Shown here: positions 16,887 to 26,387 of the stretch, piece after piece | How positions within the stretch are numbered: position 1 is the stretch's first letter | Layout: every line of letters begins with the position of its first letter | Assembly: GCF_040448675.1 (NCBI RefSeq) | Contig: NZ_CP159289.1 | Coordinates: forward strand, 2,852,001-2,916,000 | DNA from: Dyadobacter sp. 676 | GTDB taxonomy: Bacteria; Bacteroidota; Bacteroidia; Cytophagales; Spirosomataceae | Direction of reading: 5' to 3' | Length of the DNA: 64,000 nt | The notes under the pieces: model-generated | What the model saw: the letters and a program-made list of their open reading frames with translations, nothing else | Database searches by the model: none | What the model was told of the DNA's origin: nothing | Position numbers and translations under genes: made by a program

Positions 16887-17597
16887 ATGAGCACTGCTAA
16901 ATCTGCAAACTCGGCTCCGAAAGTACTGGTAGTTGACGACGATTCCGACATAGTTGAACTTCTCGAATATAATTTAACCAAGGAGGGCTATTCGGTATTA
17001 ACGGCGTCCAACGGCAAAAAAGCCATCGACATCGCCAAAGCATTCGTACCCGACCTCATCCTCCTCGATATTATGATGCCGCAACTCGACGGTATCGAAA
17101 CCGGTCGGATCCTCCGCCAGAACCCGGATATCAAAAACACCTATATTCTGTTCCTGACGGCCCGCTCCGAGGAATACTCGGAAGTGGCGGCTTTTGAAGT
17201 CGGGGCCGACGATTACATTACCAAGCCCATCAAGCCACGAGCATTGATGAGCCGTATTAACGCATTGTTCCGTCGCGAAGCGCAAAAGGCCGAGTCGGGC
17301 GACACGATCGAAATCCTGGATTTGTCGATCAACCGCAAGAACTACACCGTGACACAAGGCGGAGAAAAATCGACGGTTTTGCCCAAAAAGGAATTTGAGC
17401 TCCTGTTTTTCCTCGCGCAGACACCAAACAAAGTTTTCAGTCGCGACGAACTGCTTCAAAAGATCTGGGGGGCCGATATTTATGTTCTCGAACGTACCGT
17501 CGACGTGCATATCCGGAAACTCCGTGAGAAGCTGGGCGACAATTATATCAAGACTTTGAAGGGCGTGGGTTACATGTTCAGCAGCGAGCGGGAATAG
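16887..17597 (+). CDS. OmpR/PhoB-family response regulator
   Basis: The protein has 236 residues. The receiver domain has acidic pocket VDDDSD, phospho-acceptor Asp61 (LLDIMMP), Thr91 (FLTAR) and Lys113 (TKPI). A winged-helix domain at about 135-235 includes LPKKEFELLFFLAQTPNKVFSRDELLQ and RTVDVHIRKLREKL. No kinase gene is adjacent, so the partner is elsewhere. It is convergent with the AsmA-like gene. Confidence 0.93.
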   Translation: MSTAKSANSAPKVLVVDDDSDIVELLEYNLTKEGYSVLTASNGKKAIDIAKAFVPDLILLDIMMPQLDGIETGRILRQNPDIKNTYILFLTARSEEYSEVAAFEVGADDYITKPIKPRALMSRINALFRREAQKAESGDTIEILDLSINRKNYTVTQGGEKSTVLPKKEFELLFFLAQTPNKVFSRDELLQKIWGADIYVLERTVDVHIRKLREKLGDNYIKTLKGVGYMFSSERE

Positions 17598-17600
17598 CCA

Positions 17601-20093
17601 TCACCGCTCGATGTCGTCGAATTTTCTGACATCCGCCTCGTCTTTGGATTTGTCCTTCTTCTTTCGCCGGAAGGCCAATTTGAAATTAACTTCGCCGTTT
17701 TCGTCCACGGCGCGGAGAAATATCTTCGAGCCCTCGCGTTTTTCCGGGTTATTGGGGTCCAGCACGTAAGTCGAGTCGCGTTTTTTGAGATTGCTGAGTG
17801 GAATCTGGATGTTGATATCCGTTTTGTTCCCGAAACTGTAAGTCCCGTCGATAAAAAGTGTGAACACATTGGATTCGATTTCCATGGGTGCTATTTCGAT
17901 CTCCTGCCCGTGCAGCCTGAAATCGTTACGGATCGGCGCGAACCTGACGCGTTCGAAATTCCGCCTTTTGAAAATCAGCTTTTTCATTTTCATAAACGGC
18001 TCGAAATTAATAATATAAGCGTTCGTCAGATCGATCCTCAACAACCCTTTCATGCTCGACGGCACCAGTTTCACGTTGTTGTTCAAATTCGATTCGAAGC
18101 TGAATTCCGTATTCAGAATACCTTTCAGGTTTTGGTGGGTAAGGGTTTTCTGTCCGAAATTGTCGAAAGAGTAAAAAACAGAATGAACGTCCGCATTCTC
18201 GATCCTGGCCCTGACGGCCATATGCGGCAACTTTCCCGCACCAGAGTTGTCCATTTCGCCCGATAGCCGCACTTTGCCCTCCCCGAAAGCCCTTAACTGA
18301 AAATATTCGATGCTCACCGCGTTGTTGCTGATCGTGAGCTTTCCTTTCACGTCCCGGCCTGTAAAATGCCGGTATCGTACCTTTCTCGCATCGAGCTTCG
18401 CGACGATCTCCATTTTATCGATCGCATTATCGAGCAGGTTCGACAGTCGCAGCGATTTTCCGGATCTCGGCTTGCTGGTACCTGGGGCGGCCAGTAATGT
18501 TTCGAGCCAGTTGAGTTGCCATTCGGGAATGTTGATATCGACATTTGCACGCAACGGCTTGGGAGAGCCGAAAAGATAAGGAATGAGGTCGAGCAGCGTC
18601 CCGCGCACATAAAGCATATTCTGGCCATCGTAAAACCGGAGGTTGGGCAGCACCATAACCTTCTCGTTAAATGTAAGGTCCCCGTTGACCTTGCTGATCC
18701 TTACCTTCTGCGGCAGGTAATCCATCGCGATGTTTTTGAGCGCAACTTTCCCAGCGACCTTCCCGTCGAAACTATCTTTCTCGGCATTGTAAAACCGCTT
18801 CAAATTCCCGCTGAAATGGAAATCGATCCTCGCGGAACCGTGCCTGAAACGGTAACGGGCGGGATCGAGCAATGCGCCCATATTTGTGGAGTCCGCCTCA
18901 ATGCGGCCATCGATTTCGGCGCGCGGATTACGGAAATTATTGACAACGAGCTTGAAAGCGAACGGAATAGTCTCGAAAAAGCCCGTAATCTTCGGTGCGA
19001 TCAGGCGGGAGTTGTAGACGTCGGCCAGTCTGGTTGTATCCGCACGATTGGTGAATGTCCCCGAAGCCCTCACTTTACGCAGCACGCCTACCGGAAGGTT
19101 ATATCTGAAAGTGTCCGTTTGAAAATGCACATCTACCTGCGGTTTCAGGCCCGGCCGCCCCAGTATCCCCGCCACTTTCACCTGCGTATCCACATTGGCC
19201 CGGATGCCGATGGAATCGATCTGCTTTTGCAATCGCTGATTCAGCAGCGGCAATGCGTCTTTCACAGCGATCCCTTTTGCCTCGAAATTAAGGTTGAATA
19301 TTTTAATGGTATCCGAAAAATCGAAAACACCGTTGACCCCGATCTTGTTATGTGTGGCGCTCTCGACGATCGACGGATAGATTTTCAACTTCTTCTCATC
19401 CTCGTCATAGCCCAGCGCGAGCGCCAGCGTCGTCTCCTGCTTTGTCAAGAAACCACCTTTGTCGGCATTGAACGTGAGACTATTGAAAAATACTGCTCCG
19501 GTAAAACTCGCATTGGTACTGGAATCGGTACGTTCGATGATGTTGGTGGCGTCATGAAAAAGAGCGCCGAAGTATTTTCGTTTCACCGAATCGGAATAAC
19601 TGACAGCAAAGTTCACGAACCGTACATTACCCAGCTTTTTTACGACCCCGTCGTTATCACCCTTTTTGGAGTCCTTTTCAGGTTTGGATTTGAAAATAGA
19701 CAGATTGGAGTATCCGTCCCGTTGCACGAACAATTTCAGGCCGCCGTCTTCCAGTACCAGGTTCTTAACGCGGACATCTCCTGAAAATATCCGTTTGAAA
19801 TCCAGTGCGATGTGAATTTTCTCCGCTTCCAGAAACGGTTTATGGTGAACGTTGTAGAGCGTGTCTGTCAGTTTTACGTCATATAATGTAAAGTTCAGCC
19901 CCAGTCCGCCATAAAAAGGCCTGAATTTGAAGTCGCCTATGGCTAGGTTCCCGTTCAGATTTTCGTTGATCGCCTCCTGCGCACGCCTGAAAAGCTTCTC
20001 CCTGTTGCGGTAAACCCAGAGCTCTACCGCTCCGAAAAGTATAAAGCCAATCAGTGCGACGATTCCAAGGATTTTAAAAACTTTCGAAAACAT
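17601..20093 (-). CDS. AsmA-like envelope protein
   Basis: The protein has about 830 residues from MFSKVFKILGIVALIGFIL, which gives an N-terminal membrane helix; the upstream ATG at 20165 adds an unlikely leader. The long periplasmic part is made of repeated amphipathic strands (GLGLNFTLYDVKLTD; RVKNLVLEDGGLKLFV; FHFSGNLKRFYN; PEWQLNWLETLL), with an AsmA-like C-terminal region (AVRARIENADVHSVFYSFDNFG; LKGILNTEFSFESNL). This is the architecture of AsmA/TamB-like lipid-transfer proteins. It ends in a basic, Lys/Asp-rich tail. Its exact cargo is unknown. Confidence 0.8.
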   Translation of the reverse strand: MFSKVFKILGIVALIGFILFGAVELWVYRNREKLFRRAQEAINENLNGNLAIGDFKFRPFYGGLGLNFTLYDVKLTDTLYNVHHKPFLEAEKIHIALDFKRIFSGDVRVKNLVLEDGGLKLFVQRDGYSNLSIFKSKPEKDSKKGDNDGVVKKLGNVRFVNFAVSYSDSVKRKYFGALFHDATNIIERTDSSTNASFTGAVFFNSLTFNADKGGFLTKQETTLALALGYDEDEKKLKIYPSIVESATHNKIGVNGVFDFSDTIKIFNLNFEAKGIAVKDALPLLNQRLQKQIDSIGIRANVDTQVKVAGILGRPGLKPQVDVHFQTDTFRYNLPVGVLRKVRASGTFTNRADTTRLADVYNSRLIAPKITGFFETIPFAFKLVVNNFRNPRAEIDGRIEADSTNMGALLDPARYRFRHGSARIDFHFSGNLKRFYNAEKDSFDGKVAGKVALKNIAMDYLPQKVRISKVNGDLTFNEKVMVLPNLRFYDGQNMLYVRGTLLDLIPYLFGSPKPLRANVDINIPEWQLNWLETLLAAPGTSKPRSGKSLRLSNLLDNAIDKMEIVAKLDARKVRYRHFTGRDVKGKLTISNNAVSIEYFQLRAFGEGKVRLSGEMDNSGAGKLPHMAVRARIENADVHSVFYSFDNFGQKTLTHQNLKGILNTEFSFESNLNNNVKLVPSSMKGLLRIDLTNAYIINFEPFMKMKKLIFKRRNFERVRFAPIRNDFRLHGQEIEIAPMEIESNVFTLFIDGTYSFGNKTDINIQIPLSNLKKRDSTYVLDPNNPEKREGSKIFLRAVDENGEVNFKLAFRRKKKDKSKDEADVRKFDDIER

Positions 20094-20248
20094 GAAACGA
20101 AGAGGTTTAGCGCTGTTGATGTCAGTGGGGAACAGGTCGCTCCGATTACAATATAAGCAAGACATTAATAGCGTGCCAGAAATAATGTCCTACCGGCAAC
20201 CACCGTATCTTACCGGCGGTTTTACTCGCTATTGAGCACAAAATGTAG

Positions 20249-20256
20249 TAGTTTTG
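20249..20256 (+). promoter_or_regulatory. Possible -7 element for lysS
   Basis: TAGTTTTG, 49 bp before the lysS ATG, matches TAnnTTTG exactly. No clean TTTG lies 17-23 bp upstream. Confidence 0.45.
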
Positions 20257-20305
20257 CGCACCGTTTTGGAATACCTAGTTCCATTTACCTATCCATTACT
20301 GTAAA

Positions 20306-22021
20306 ATGCTACTTAGCGAACAGGAAATACTGCGCCGTCAGAAGCGCGAAGAACTCATGCGAATGGGTATCGAGCCCTATCCCGCGGAAGAATTTGTCGT
20401 GAATGCCTACGCGGCCGACATCCTTAAAAACTACGAGAACAACAAGATCGACTATAAACACGTCACGATGGCCGGCCGGCTGATGGGCTTCCGTATCATG
20501 GGAAGCGCCGCATTCGCCGAATTCCAGGACAGCACCGGGCGTATTCAGCTGTACTTCCGCCGTGACGACCTCTGCCCCGGCGAGGACAAGACATTGTACA
20601 ACACGGTTTTCAAAAAACTGCTCGATATCGGCGACATTATCGGTGTGACAGGGTTTGTTTTTACAACTCAAACCGGTGAAATTTCGGTCCATGTGCAGGA
20701 ATTCAGGATATTGAACAAGTCGCTGCGCCCGTTGCCGGTCGTGAAACGCGACGAAGACGGCAATGTACACGACGGGTTTACGGACCCCGAACTGCGTTAT
20801 CGCCAGCGTTATGTGGACCTGATCGTGAATCCCGAAGTACGCGACATCTTCGTCAAACGTGCGCGGATTATCACTACCATGCGCTCTTTCTTCGATGCCA
20901 ATGGCTGGCTGGAAGTGGAAACACCGGTGTTACAGTCTATTCATGGCGGAGCCGCCGCACGCCCTTTTACCACGCACCACAATGCGCTCGATATGGATTT
21001 GTACCTGCGTATCGCGACGGAGTTACATTTGAAACGGCTTATAGTGGGTGGCTTCGAAGGGGTATACGAATTCGGGAAGCTGTTCCGCAACGAGGGCATG
21101 GACCGCACCCATAACCCGGAGTTTACCACCGTGGAGCTCTATGTGGCCTATAAGGACTACCTCTGGATGATGAAAATGACCGAGGAGGTGTTCGAAAAAG
21201 TTGCCCTGGCTGTGAATGGGACAACGAAAGTAAAATTCGGGGATGTCGAACTCGATTTTGCGGGCCCTTATCCAAGACTGAGTATCACCGATGCGATTAG
21301 ACAATATACCGGCCTGGACGTAGAAACGCTCGACGAGGCCGCGATCCGCGAGCAATGCCGCGCCTGGGGAATGGAAGTGAACGACAGCATGGGCAAAGGC
21401 AAGCTGATCGACGAGATTTTCGGCGAGAAAGTGGAATCGAATATCATCCAGCCTACATTCATTATCGACCACCCTGTCGAGATGTCGCCGCTGACCAAGA
21501 AACACCGCACGAAGAAAGGCATGGTAGAGCGTTTCGAGCTGTTCGTGAACGGAAAAGAAATCGCCAATGCCTACTCGGAGCTAAACGATCCGATCGATCA
21601 GAAAGAGCGCTTCGAGGATCAGCTCCGACTGAAAGAACGCGGAGACGACGAAGCGATGGAAATGGACGACGACTTCATCCGCTCGCTGGAATACGGCATG
21701 CCGCCAACCGCCGGTATCGGGATCGGCATCGACCGCCTTACAATGCTGCTGACGAACAACGCGAGCATCCAGGAGGTCATTTTCTTCCCGCAGATGCGTC
21801 CGGAGAAAAAAGCGGAGATCGCGAAGGAATCCGATTATGTGAATGCAGGAGTACCCGCGGTCTGGATTCCGGCGTTGCAAAAAATGAACATCCTGACGAT
21901 CGAGCAATTGAAAAGTGCAAATCCGAACAAGATTTTCAATGATCTCGGAGGAATGCGTAAAAAACTGAAAATTGAGGAAAAAATGCCCCTGCTGGACGAC
22001 GTGAAGTCTTGGGTAGAATAG
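20306..22021 (+). CDS. lysS: Lysyl-tRNA synthetase, class II, with C-terminal extension
   Basis: The protein has 571 residues. The N-terminal OB-fold anticodon-binding domain ([21 protein letters not shown]) is followed by the class II core with motif 2 ([18 protein letters not shown]) and motif 3 ([15 protein letters not shown]). The core ends at FFPQMRP near residue 498. About 70 further residues ([20 protein letters not shown] to [10 protein letters not shown]) have no counterpart in the 505-residue E. coli enzyme. They look helical, like a small helix-hairpin domain. It is followed by a terminator. Confidence 0.95.
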   Translation: MLLSEQEILRRQKREELMRMGIEPYPAEEFVVNAYAADILKNYENNKIDYKHVTMAGRLMGFRIMGSAAFAEFQDSTGRIQLYFRRDDLCPGEDKTLYNTVFKKLLDIGDIIGVTGFVFTTQTGEISVHVQEFRILNKSLRPLPVVKRDEDGNVHDGFTDPELRYRQRYVDLIVNPEVRDIFVKRARIITTMRSFFDANGWLEVETPVLQSIHGGAAARPFTTHHNALDMDLYLRIATELHLKRLIVGGFEGVYEFGKLFRNEGMDRTHNPEFTTVELYVAYKDYLWMMKMTEEVFEKVALAVNGTTKVKFGDVELDFAGPYPRLSITDAIRQYTGLDVETLDEAAIREQCRAWGMEVNDSMGKGKLIDEIFGEKVESNIIQPTFIIDHPVEMSPLTKKHRTKKGMVERFELFVNGKEIANAYSELNDPIDQKERFEDQLRLKERGDDEAMEMDDDFIRSLEYGMPPTAGIGIGIDRLTMLLTNNASIQEVIFFPQMRPEKKAEIAKESDYVNAGVPAVWIPALQKMNILTIEQLKSANPNKIFNDLGGMRKKLKIEEKMPLLDDVKSWVE

Positions 22022-22031
22022 ATTATCAATT

Positions 22032-22060
22032 AAAAATGCCGCTGGACCAGCGGCATTTTT
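22032..22060. terminator. Bidirectional terminator between lysS and the cold-shock gene
   Basis: AAAAATGCCGCTGG and its near-perfect complement form a stem around the 3-base centre at 22046, with A and T runs on the two sides. It can end transcripts from both convergent genes. Confidence 0.85.
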
Positions 22061-22085
22061 AATTCCTTTTGCAAAAAAAATACAA

Positions 22086-22280
22086 TTATATCTTTTTTAC
22101 CTGCACAGCGTTAAGTCCTTTTTTACCTTCAACGACCTCGTATTCTACTTGGTCGTTTTCACGGATAGTAAGTCCTCCCAATCCTGTAACATGGACAAAA
22201 ATGTCCTTTTTTGTGTCGTCTTCCACGATGAAGCCGTATCCCTTAGCTTCATTGAAAAATTTTACAGTACCTGTTGGCAT
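22086..22280 (-). CDS. Cold-shock domain protein
   Basis: The protein has 64 residues: MPTGTVKFFNEAKGYGFIVED with RNP1 (KGYGFIV, 13-19) and RNP2 (DIFVHV, 26-31). It is a single-stranded RNA/DNA-binding CspA-family protein. A gene-free stretch of about 350 bp lies upstream, consistent with the long 5' leader that controls many csp mRNAs. Expression on cold shock is an inference. Confidence 0.93.
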   Translation of the reverse strand: MPTGTVKFFNEAKGYGFIVEDDTKKDIFVHVTGLGGLTIRENDQVEYEVVEGKKGLNAVQVKKI

Positions 22281-22631
22281 AATAGTTGAAATAAAAAAAT
22301 TGAAATAAGGTGAAAATACAGAAGATCTGTCCGCGTTTCAGTTAAAAGTCGAAATGGCTCTACCAAATAATTGAGGGAGGCTCAACGCATTAGCAAAAGA
22401 AATTTTGGAAATTCTCCCGAAGACATCTTGATTATAATGAACAACTTACAAAATCTTCAATCACAAAGAAACAAAAATTGTTTGTAAAACAATTTATTTG
22501 ATTAAAGAATTTGAAAATTTACGAGCAAGCGGTATTTTGGCATTTTGGCATATTTAAAGCAAAATTCACACCGCAGAATTGCATATCACGGCGAAAATCG
22601 CTAATTATGAGGCAATTATCACAAAACAGGT
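22281..22631. other. AT-rich gene-free stretch, probable csp leader/promoter region
   Basis: There is no open frame of note. The minus strand is upstream of the cold-shock gene and the plus strand upstream of the PspC-like gene. I see no clean -33/-7 pair or strong hairpin. Confidence 0.4.
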
Positions 22632-22853
22632 ATGAACAAGTTTAGGTATTTCGTTGAGAACCAAATATTTGGGGTTTGTGCAGAATTGGGAGAAAAGCTG
22701 AACTTCCCGGCCAGCAGCATCCGCAAATACTTTATCTATGCTACATTCATGACCTTTGGCTCGCCCATCATCCTGTACTTGGTTCTGGCGTTCTGGATGG
22801 AATTGCACCAGCACTGGCGCCGGCACAACAGTCCTACGATCTGGGAACTTTAA
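22632..22853 (+). CDS. PspC-like small membrane protein
   Basis: The protein has 73 residues: MNKFRYFVENQIFGVCAELGEKLNFPASSIRKYFIYATF and one membrane helix (SPIILYLVLAFWMEL). The pattern 'gVCaglg..l.i....R..fi' plus a helix is that of short PspC-domain proteins, common as stand-alone genes in Bacteroidota. A membrane-stress role is inferred from the family. Its 3' end overlaps the convergent glycosyltransferase gene by 20 bp. Confidence 0.75.
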   Translation: MNKFRYFVENQIFGVCAELGEKLNFPASSIRKYFIYATFMTFGSPIILYLVLAFWMELHQHWRRHNSPTIWEL

Positions 22854-23862
22854 CGGGTTCGATGCCGGTCAGCTTGCCGAATTTGTGTTTTCCTAACACA
22901 AAATATTCCCAAACTACACTTCTGTAATAAAGCGGCGCCCTGTAACGCGTTCGCTGCGTTTTACGCGTCAATTCCGGGATCATCCGGTAAAAGGCGAAAT
23001 GTGCCCTGACAATGGCTAAAACGTCGGGCCATGCGCCGGTAGCCATAAAGCGGACGCTCGAAAGACCATCGAGTACCAGCCGGATCAGCACCGTTTTCCA
23101 CCTGCGCCCTTTCGGCAGGTTTTTATAGAGCATGATCAGGTTGTTGCGGTAATTCAGGAAAGTTTTCCTCGGATTCGATTTATGCAATGTGCCCCCGCCA
23201 ACATGAAAAACCGTCGATTTGCCACAATACGTGATCCGGTAGCGCATATTAAGCAAGCGCCAGCAAAGGTCGATCTCTTCCATGTGGGCGAAAAATGATT
23301 CATCGAACCCCGACGCGGCATGGAACGCGGACGAACGAACGAACAGACAAGCGCCTGTTGCCCAAAAGACGTCTTTTTCATCGTCGTATTGGCCCAGGTC
23401 CTCCTCACGCGTGTCGAAAATGCGCCCCCGGCAGAACGGGTAGCCGAGGTAATCCATGTAGCCACCTGCCGCACCTGCGTACTCGAAGTGGGTAGGCAGG
23501 TCGTACGCACGTATTTTCGGCTGGCAGGCAGCGATAAGCGGGTCCGACTCCATAAATGCGATCACCGGGGCGATCCAGTTCTCGGTAACCTCGATGTCGG
23601 AGTTGAGCAGAATGTAATAATCGGCCTGAATGCGGCGCAAAGCGTCATTATAACCTCCGGCATACCCCTTGTTTTCGCTGATAATGAGGGTATTCAGCTG
23701 CGGATAATGCGTATCGAGCCATTCGAGCGAATGGTCGGTGGAGGCATTATCGGCAATCCAGATGGCATGGCCTTCGGAGTGTTCGATGACTTTGGGAAGA
23801 AATTTTTCGAGATAATGCTGACCGTTATAATTCAGGATTACAATCGCAACAGAGGGAGTCAT
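22834..23862 (-). CDS. Family 2 glycosyltransferase
   Basis: The protein has 342 residues with a GT-A fold. It opens with VAIVILNYNGQHYLEKFLP, then GYAGGYNDAL, the nucleotide-sugar metal site LLNSDIEV, WATGACLFVRSSAF and EEIDLCWRL. This is the rhamnosyl-like GT2 group that builds cell-surface glycans. No polysaccharide cluster surrounds it. The downstream end overlaps the PspC-like gene; the upstream neighbour ybaB is 12 bp away and may be co-transcribed. Confidence 0.9.
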   Translation of the reverse strand: MTPSVAIVILNYNGQHYLEKFLPKVIEHSEGHAIWIADNASTDHSLEWLDTHYPQLNTLIISENKGYAGGYNDALRRIQADYYILLNSDIEVTENWIAPVIAFMESDPLIAACQPKIRAYDLPTHFEYAGAAGGYMDYLGYPFCRGRIFDTREEDLGQYDDEKDVFWATGACLFVRSSAFHAASGFDESFFAHMEEIDLCWRLLNMRYRITYCGKSTVFHVGGGTLHKSNPRKTFLNYRNNLIMLYKNLPKGRRWKTVLIRLVLDGLSSVRFMATGAWPDVLAIVRAHFAFYRMIPELTRKTQRTRYRAPLYYRSVVWEYFVLGKHKFGKLTGIEPVKVPRS

Positions 23863-23874
23863 TCAGGTATTCGG

Positions 23875-24222
23875 TTATTTCATGAAGCCGCCCAAATCCA
23901 GCCCTGGAATGTTGGGAAGCACTCCATCCGTTGCCTTTTGCAGATGTTGTTTGATTTTGGGTTCGATATTGTCAAACGCCTTATTGACAGCCGCCACGAT
24001 CAGGTCTTGCAACATTTCCTTGTCGTCGGGATTCACCAGATCGCGGTCCACGTCCAGGCTGATCAACGTCTTCTGTCCATTAACTGTCGCCTTCACCATT
24101 CCCCCACCCGATTCGGCGGTTTCGGTGATATTAACGAGCTGCTCCTGTGCCTCTTTCATACGCGACTGAAGGTCCTTCATTTTACCCATGAGGCCCATCA
24201 TGTCCGCCATATTTCCAAACAT
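23875..24222 (-). CDS. YbaB/EbfC family nucleoid-associated protein
   Basis: The protein has 115 residues. A coiled helix (MGKMKDLQSRMKEAQEQLVNITETAESGGGMVKATVNG) is followed by VDRDLVNPDDKEMLQDLIVAAVNKA, the YbaB signature. The dimer binds DNA. The N-terminus is Met-rich, as usual in this family. Its partner genes dnaX/recR of other phyla are not here. Confidence 0.92.
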   Translation of the reverse strand: MFGNMADMMGLMGKMKDLQSRMKEAQEQLVNITETAESGGGMVKATVNGQKTLISLDVDRDLVNPDDKEMLQDLIVAAVNKAFDNIEPKIKQHLQKATDGVLPNIPGLDLGGFMK

Positions 24223-24277
24223 AGCTGTACTTATTAAGTTTAAAACTTGAAAAAACTTATTTTACGGAAATAGTTCC

Positions 24278-26198
24278 TCACCGTAAAAGCATAAAAGTAC
24301 CGCTTTTTTCAACAGTTTGATCGATGTCGTCGACGAAAGTCATCTTGTAGTAATAGTAGCCCACCGGCGCATTCGTCCCGTCCACCGTGCCGTCCCAGCC
24401 TTTGGCAATGTCATCCGAATGGAACACCACTACGCCCCAACGGTTCATGACGGAGAAACTAAACGATTGCAGCTGAGTGGATTTCGCCTCAAGTATATCA
24501 TTATATCCGTCGCCATTCGGCGTAAATGCATCCGGCACGAACACGCCCGCGTTTCTCCGGTAATTGATAATATTGGACAAGCTCTCGAAATCTCCGTTTT
24601 GAGAAGCAGCCTTGATTTGGAAGTTGTATTCCAAATCGCTCTGCGAATTGAGTTTCACCGTGTAGCTCGTGTTCTTTTGTACCGGAATTTCCTCCGAACT
24701 TCCGCTCGATCCGGTTTGCAGTACCGTGTAGCCGTCGAATCCCCCTAGAATAGGCGCTTCGCCCGTCCAGTTAAGGGTTGTCAGATTTTTATTTAAAAGT
24801 ATCGTACAAATCGGCTCCGATACAGGCACTTTCTGCCCGCATGAGTTTTCGTAACTCATTCGGTAGCAATACGAAACCTCGCTGGTTTTGGCGTCATTGT
24901 CAATGTATTCACTTTGGTTGTAAAGCGTGATGATTTTTTTGAATAATGTACTGCCTGCTTCCGCGCGTTCGACTGACAGCTCGTAGGATGTATTGGGCCC
25001 CCGCTCCGGGAACATCGGCCTTGATTACGACGCTACTCGCATCCAATACGGAAACAGAACCGCCATTCAGCGGCCTGGCCGAACCTGTTTCAACCTTGAT
25101 CCCGACGGCGGCGGAGGTGGAAGTTGCCGTTTTCAACCTGGCTACTACCTGATATTCGGCAAAAGTACCGCACTCTACGTCCTGATCCGTATAAGTTGTC
25201 TCGCCTATCCCTGTGAAGCTTTTGATAACGGTCCCGTCACGAAGCAAATCATATCCATCAAACTGGGAAGCATCGGCATACTGGTTCCATTTCAGCGTGT
25301 TCGTACCGTTGGCAGTGCTGGCGGACAACGTCATTGTGCTGATAGGCTGCGTTTCGGTACTGCCCGCACACAGGTCTTCGGAAGAAAGCCGCAGCTTATA
25401 GATCTGCCCCGTGTTCATTCCTTTGATATCGTACGGCTGGGTGCCGCCGGTGGAACGCTTTCCGGAAGTTACATATGTGTTACCGTCCGTACTGTACTGA
25501 ATGTTGGTTGGAATCCCGGCTATACCCTTGTAAGTCAGCCGGATCGTGCCGTCGCTCCGCATTTCGACCGCGCTCATCTGGATTTCATTGAGCTGCGGGC
25601 GTTCGAATTTGATGGCCAGGTTATTGGTAATCCCTTTGGCACAGGCCTTACCTCCGGCATACAGGCCAGTGATTGAAACGGTAGGACTGGTCGCCACGCT
25701 TGCATAGTTATGTTCGAACCTAAGGGGATTGCCCTTTTGCCACTTTATGACTTCTCCATCGCCCCATTTTATCTCGATCTCGTCGTAAGCTTTTAATATG
25801 GCGTCGTCGGTGAGGATCATGATAACTTTACCGCCGCCACAGGAGGAATATTGTGCAGTAACAGGTCTCGATTCGTAGATTCTGATCCGCTCGCAATGCG
25901 AAAATTCCTCTCCGTTCCTCTTTACACCATATTGTAAAAGTATCCCCGTCGCTGCAACCGGGTAAGTATAGCTGGTTCTCGACAATAGTCCGGGCTCGCC
26001 GCCCAGGTAGTTCAAATCGTAGCCTACGTAAGTAACATTCGGGACTGTGCTTTTCCATTCGACATACAAAGGAGCACAGCCTTCGGTGGTGTTGATAGTG
26101 AAGCCCCCACCCCCGATACTACATTTTCCCTGACCGTAACCGGTAACCGCAGAAAATAAAATGAAGAAAAAAGAGAAGGAAAGTAGCGTTATTCTCAT
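24278..26198 (-). CDS. T9SS type B cargo protein, frameshifted
   Basis: The protein has about 640 residues across two frames. The signal peptide (MRITLLSFSFFFILFSAVTGYGQG) is followed by CSIGGGGFTINTTEGCAPLYVEWKS, a PKD-like region, fibronectin-type repeats (NTLKWNQYADASQFDGYDLLRDG), and the gliding-motility-associated C-terminal sorting domain [14 protein letters not shown] to GTFMLLR. The frames join by removing one base of the five-C run at 24998-25002, restoring VPGAGPNTSYELSV. It should be secreted through the T9SS and held at the cell surface. It is paralogous to the next gene upstream. Confidence 0.85.
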
Positions 26199-26387
26199 AA
26201 GTGTGGCAATATTTTAACCCTGATCCTTTTTCAAAGACGATAGATAAAACAACAAGTTTGGGGAATCATAACGAATTCAAAAAATGCGATAGCAAAAATA
26301 AGCTATTTAGGGGTGGCAATAATGCGTACCTATTAAACGGGATTATTAAAAAAGTATTATCCTGCAAGAAGCGGTATTGGAAATATC

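Noticed and set aside
18516..19784. 422-codon open frame on the plus strand
   Set aside because: It lies wholly antisense to the AsmA-like gene, has no family motif, and its codon pattern mirrors the real gene.
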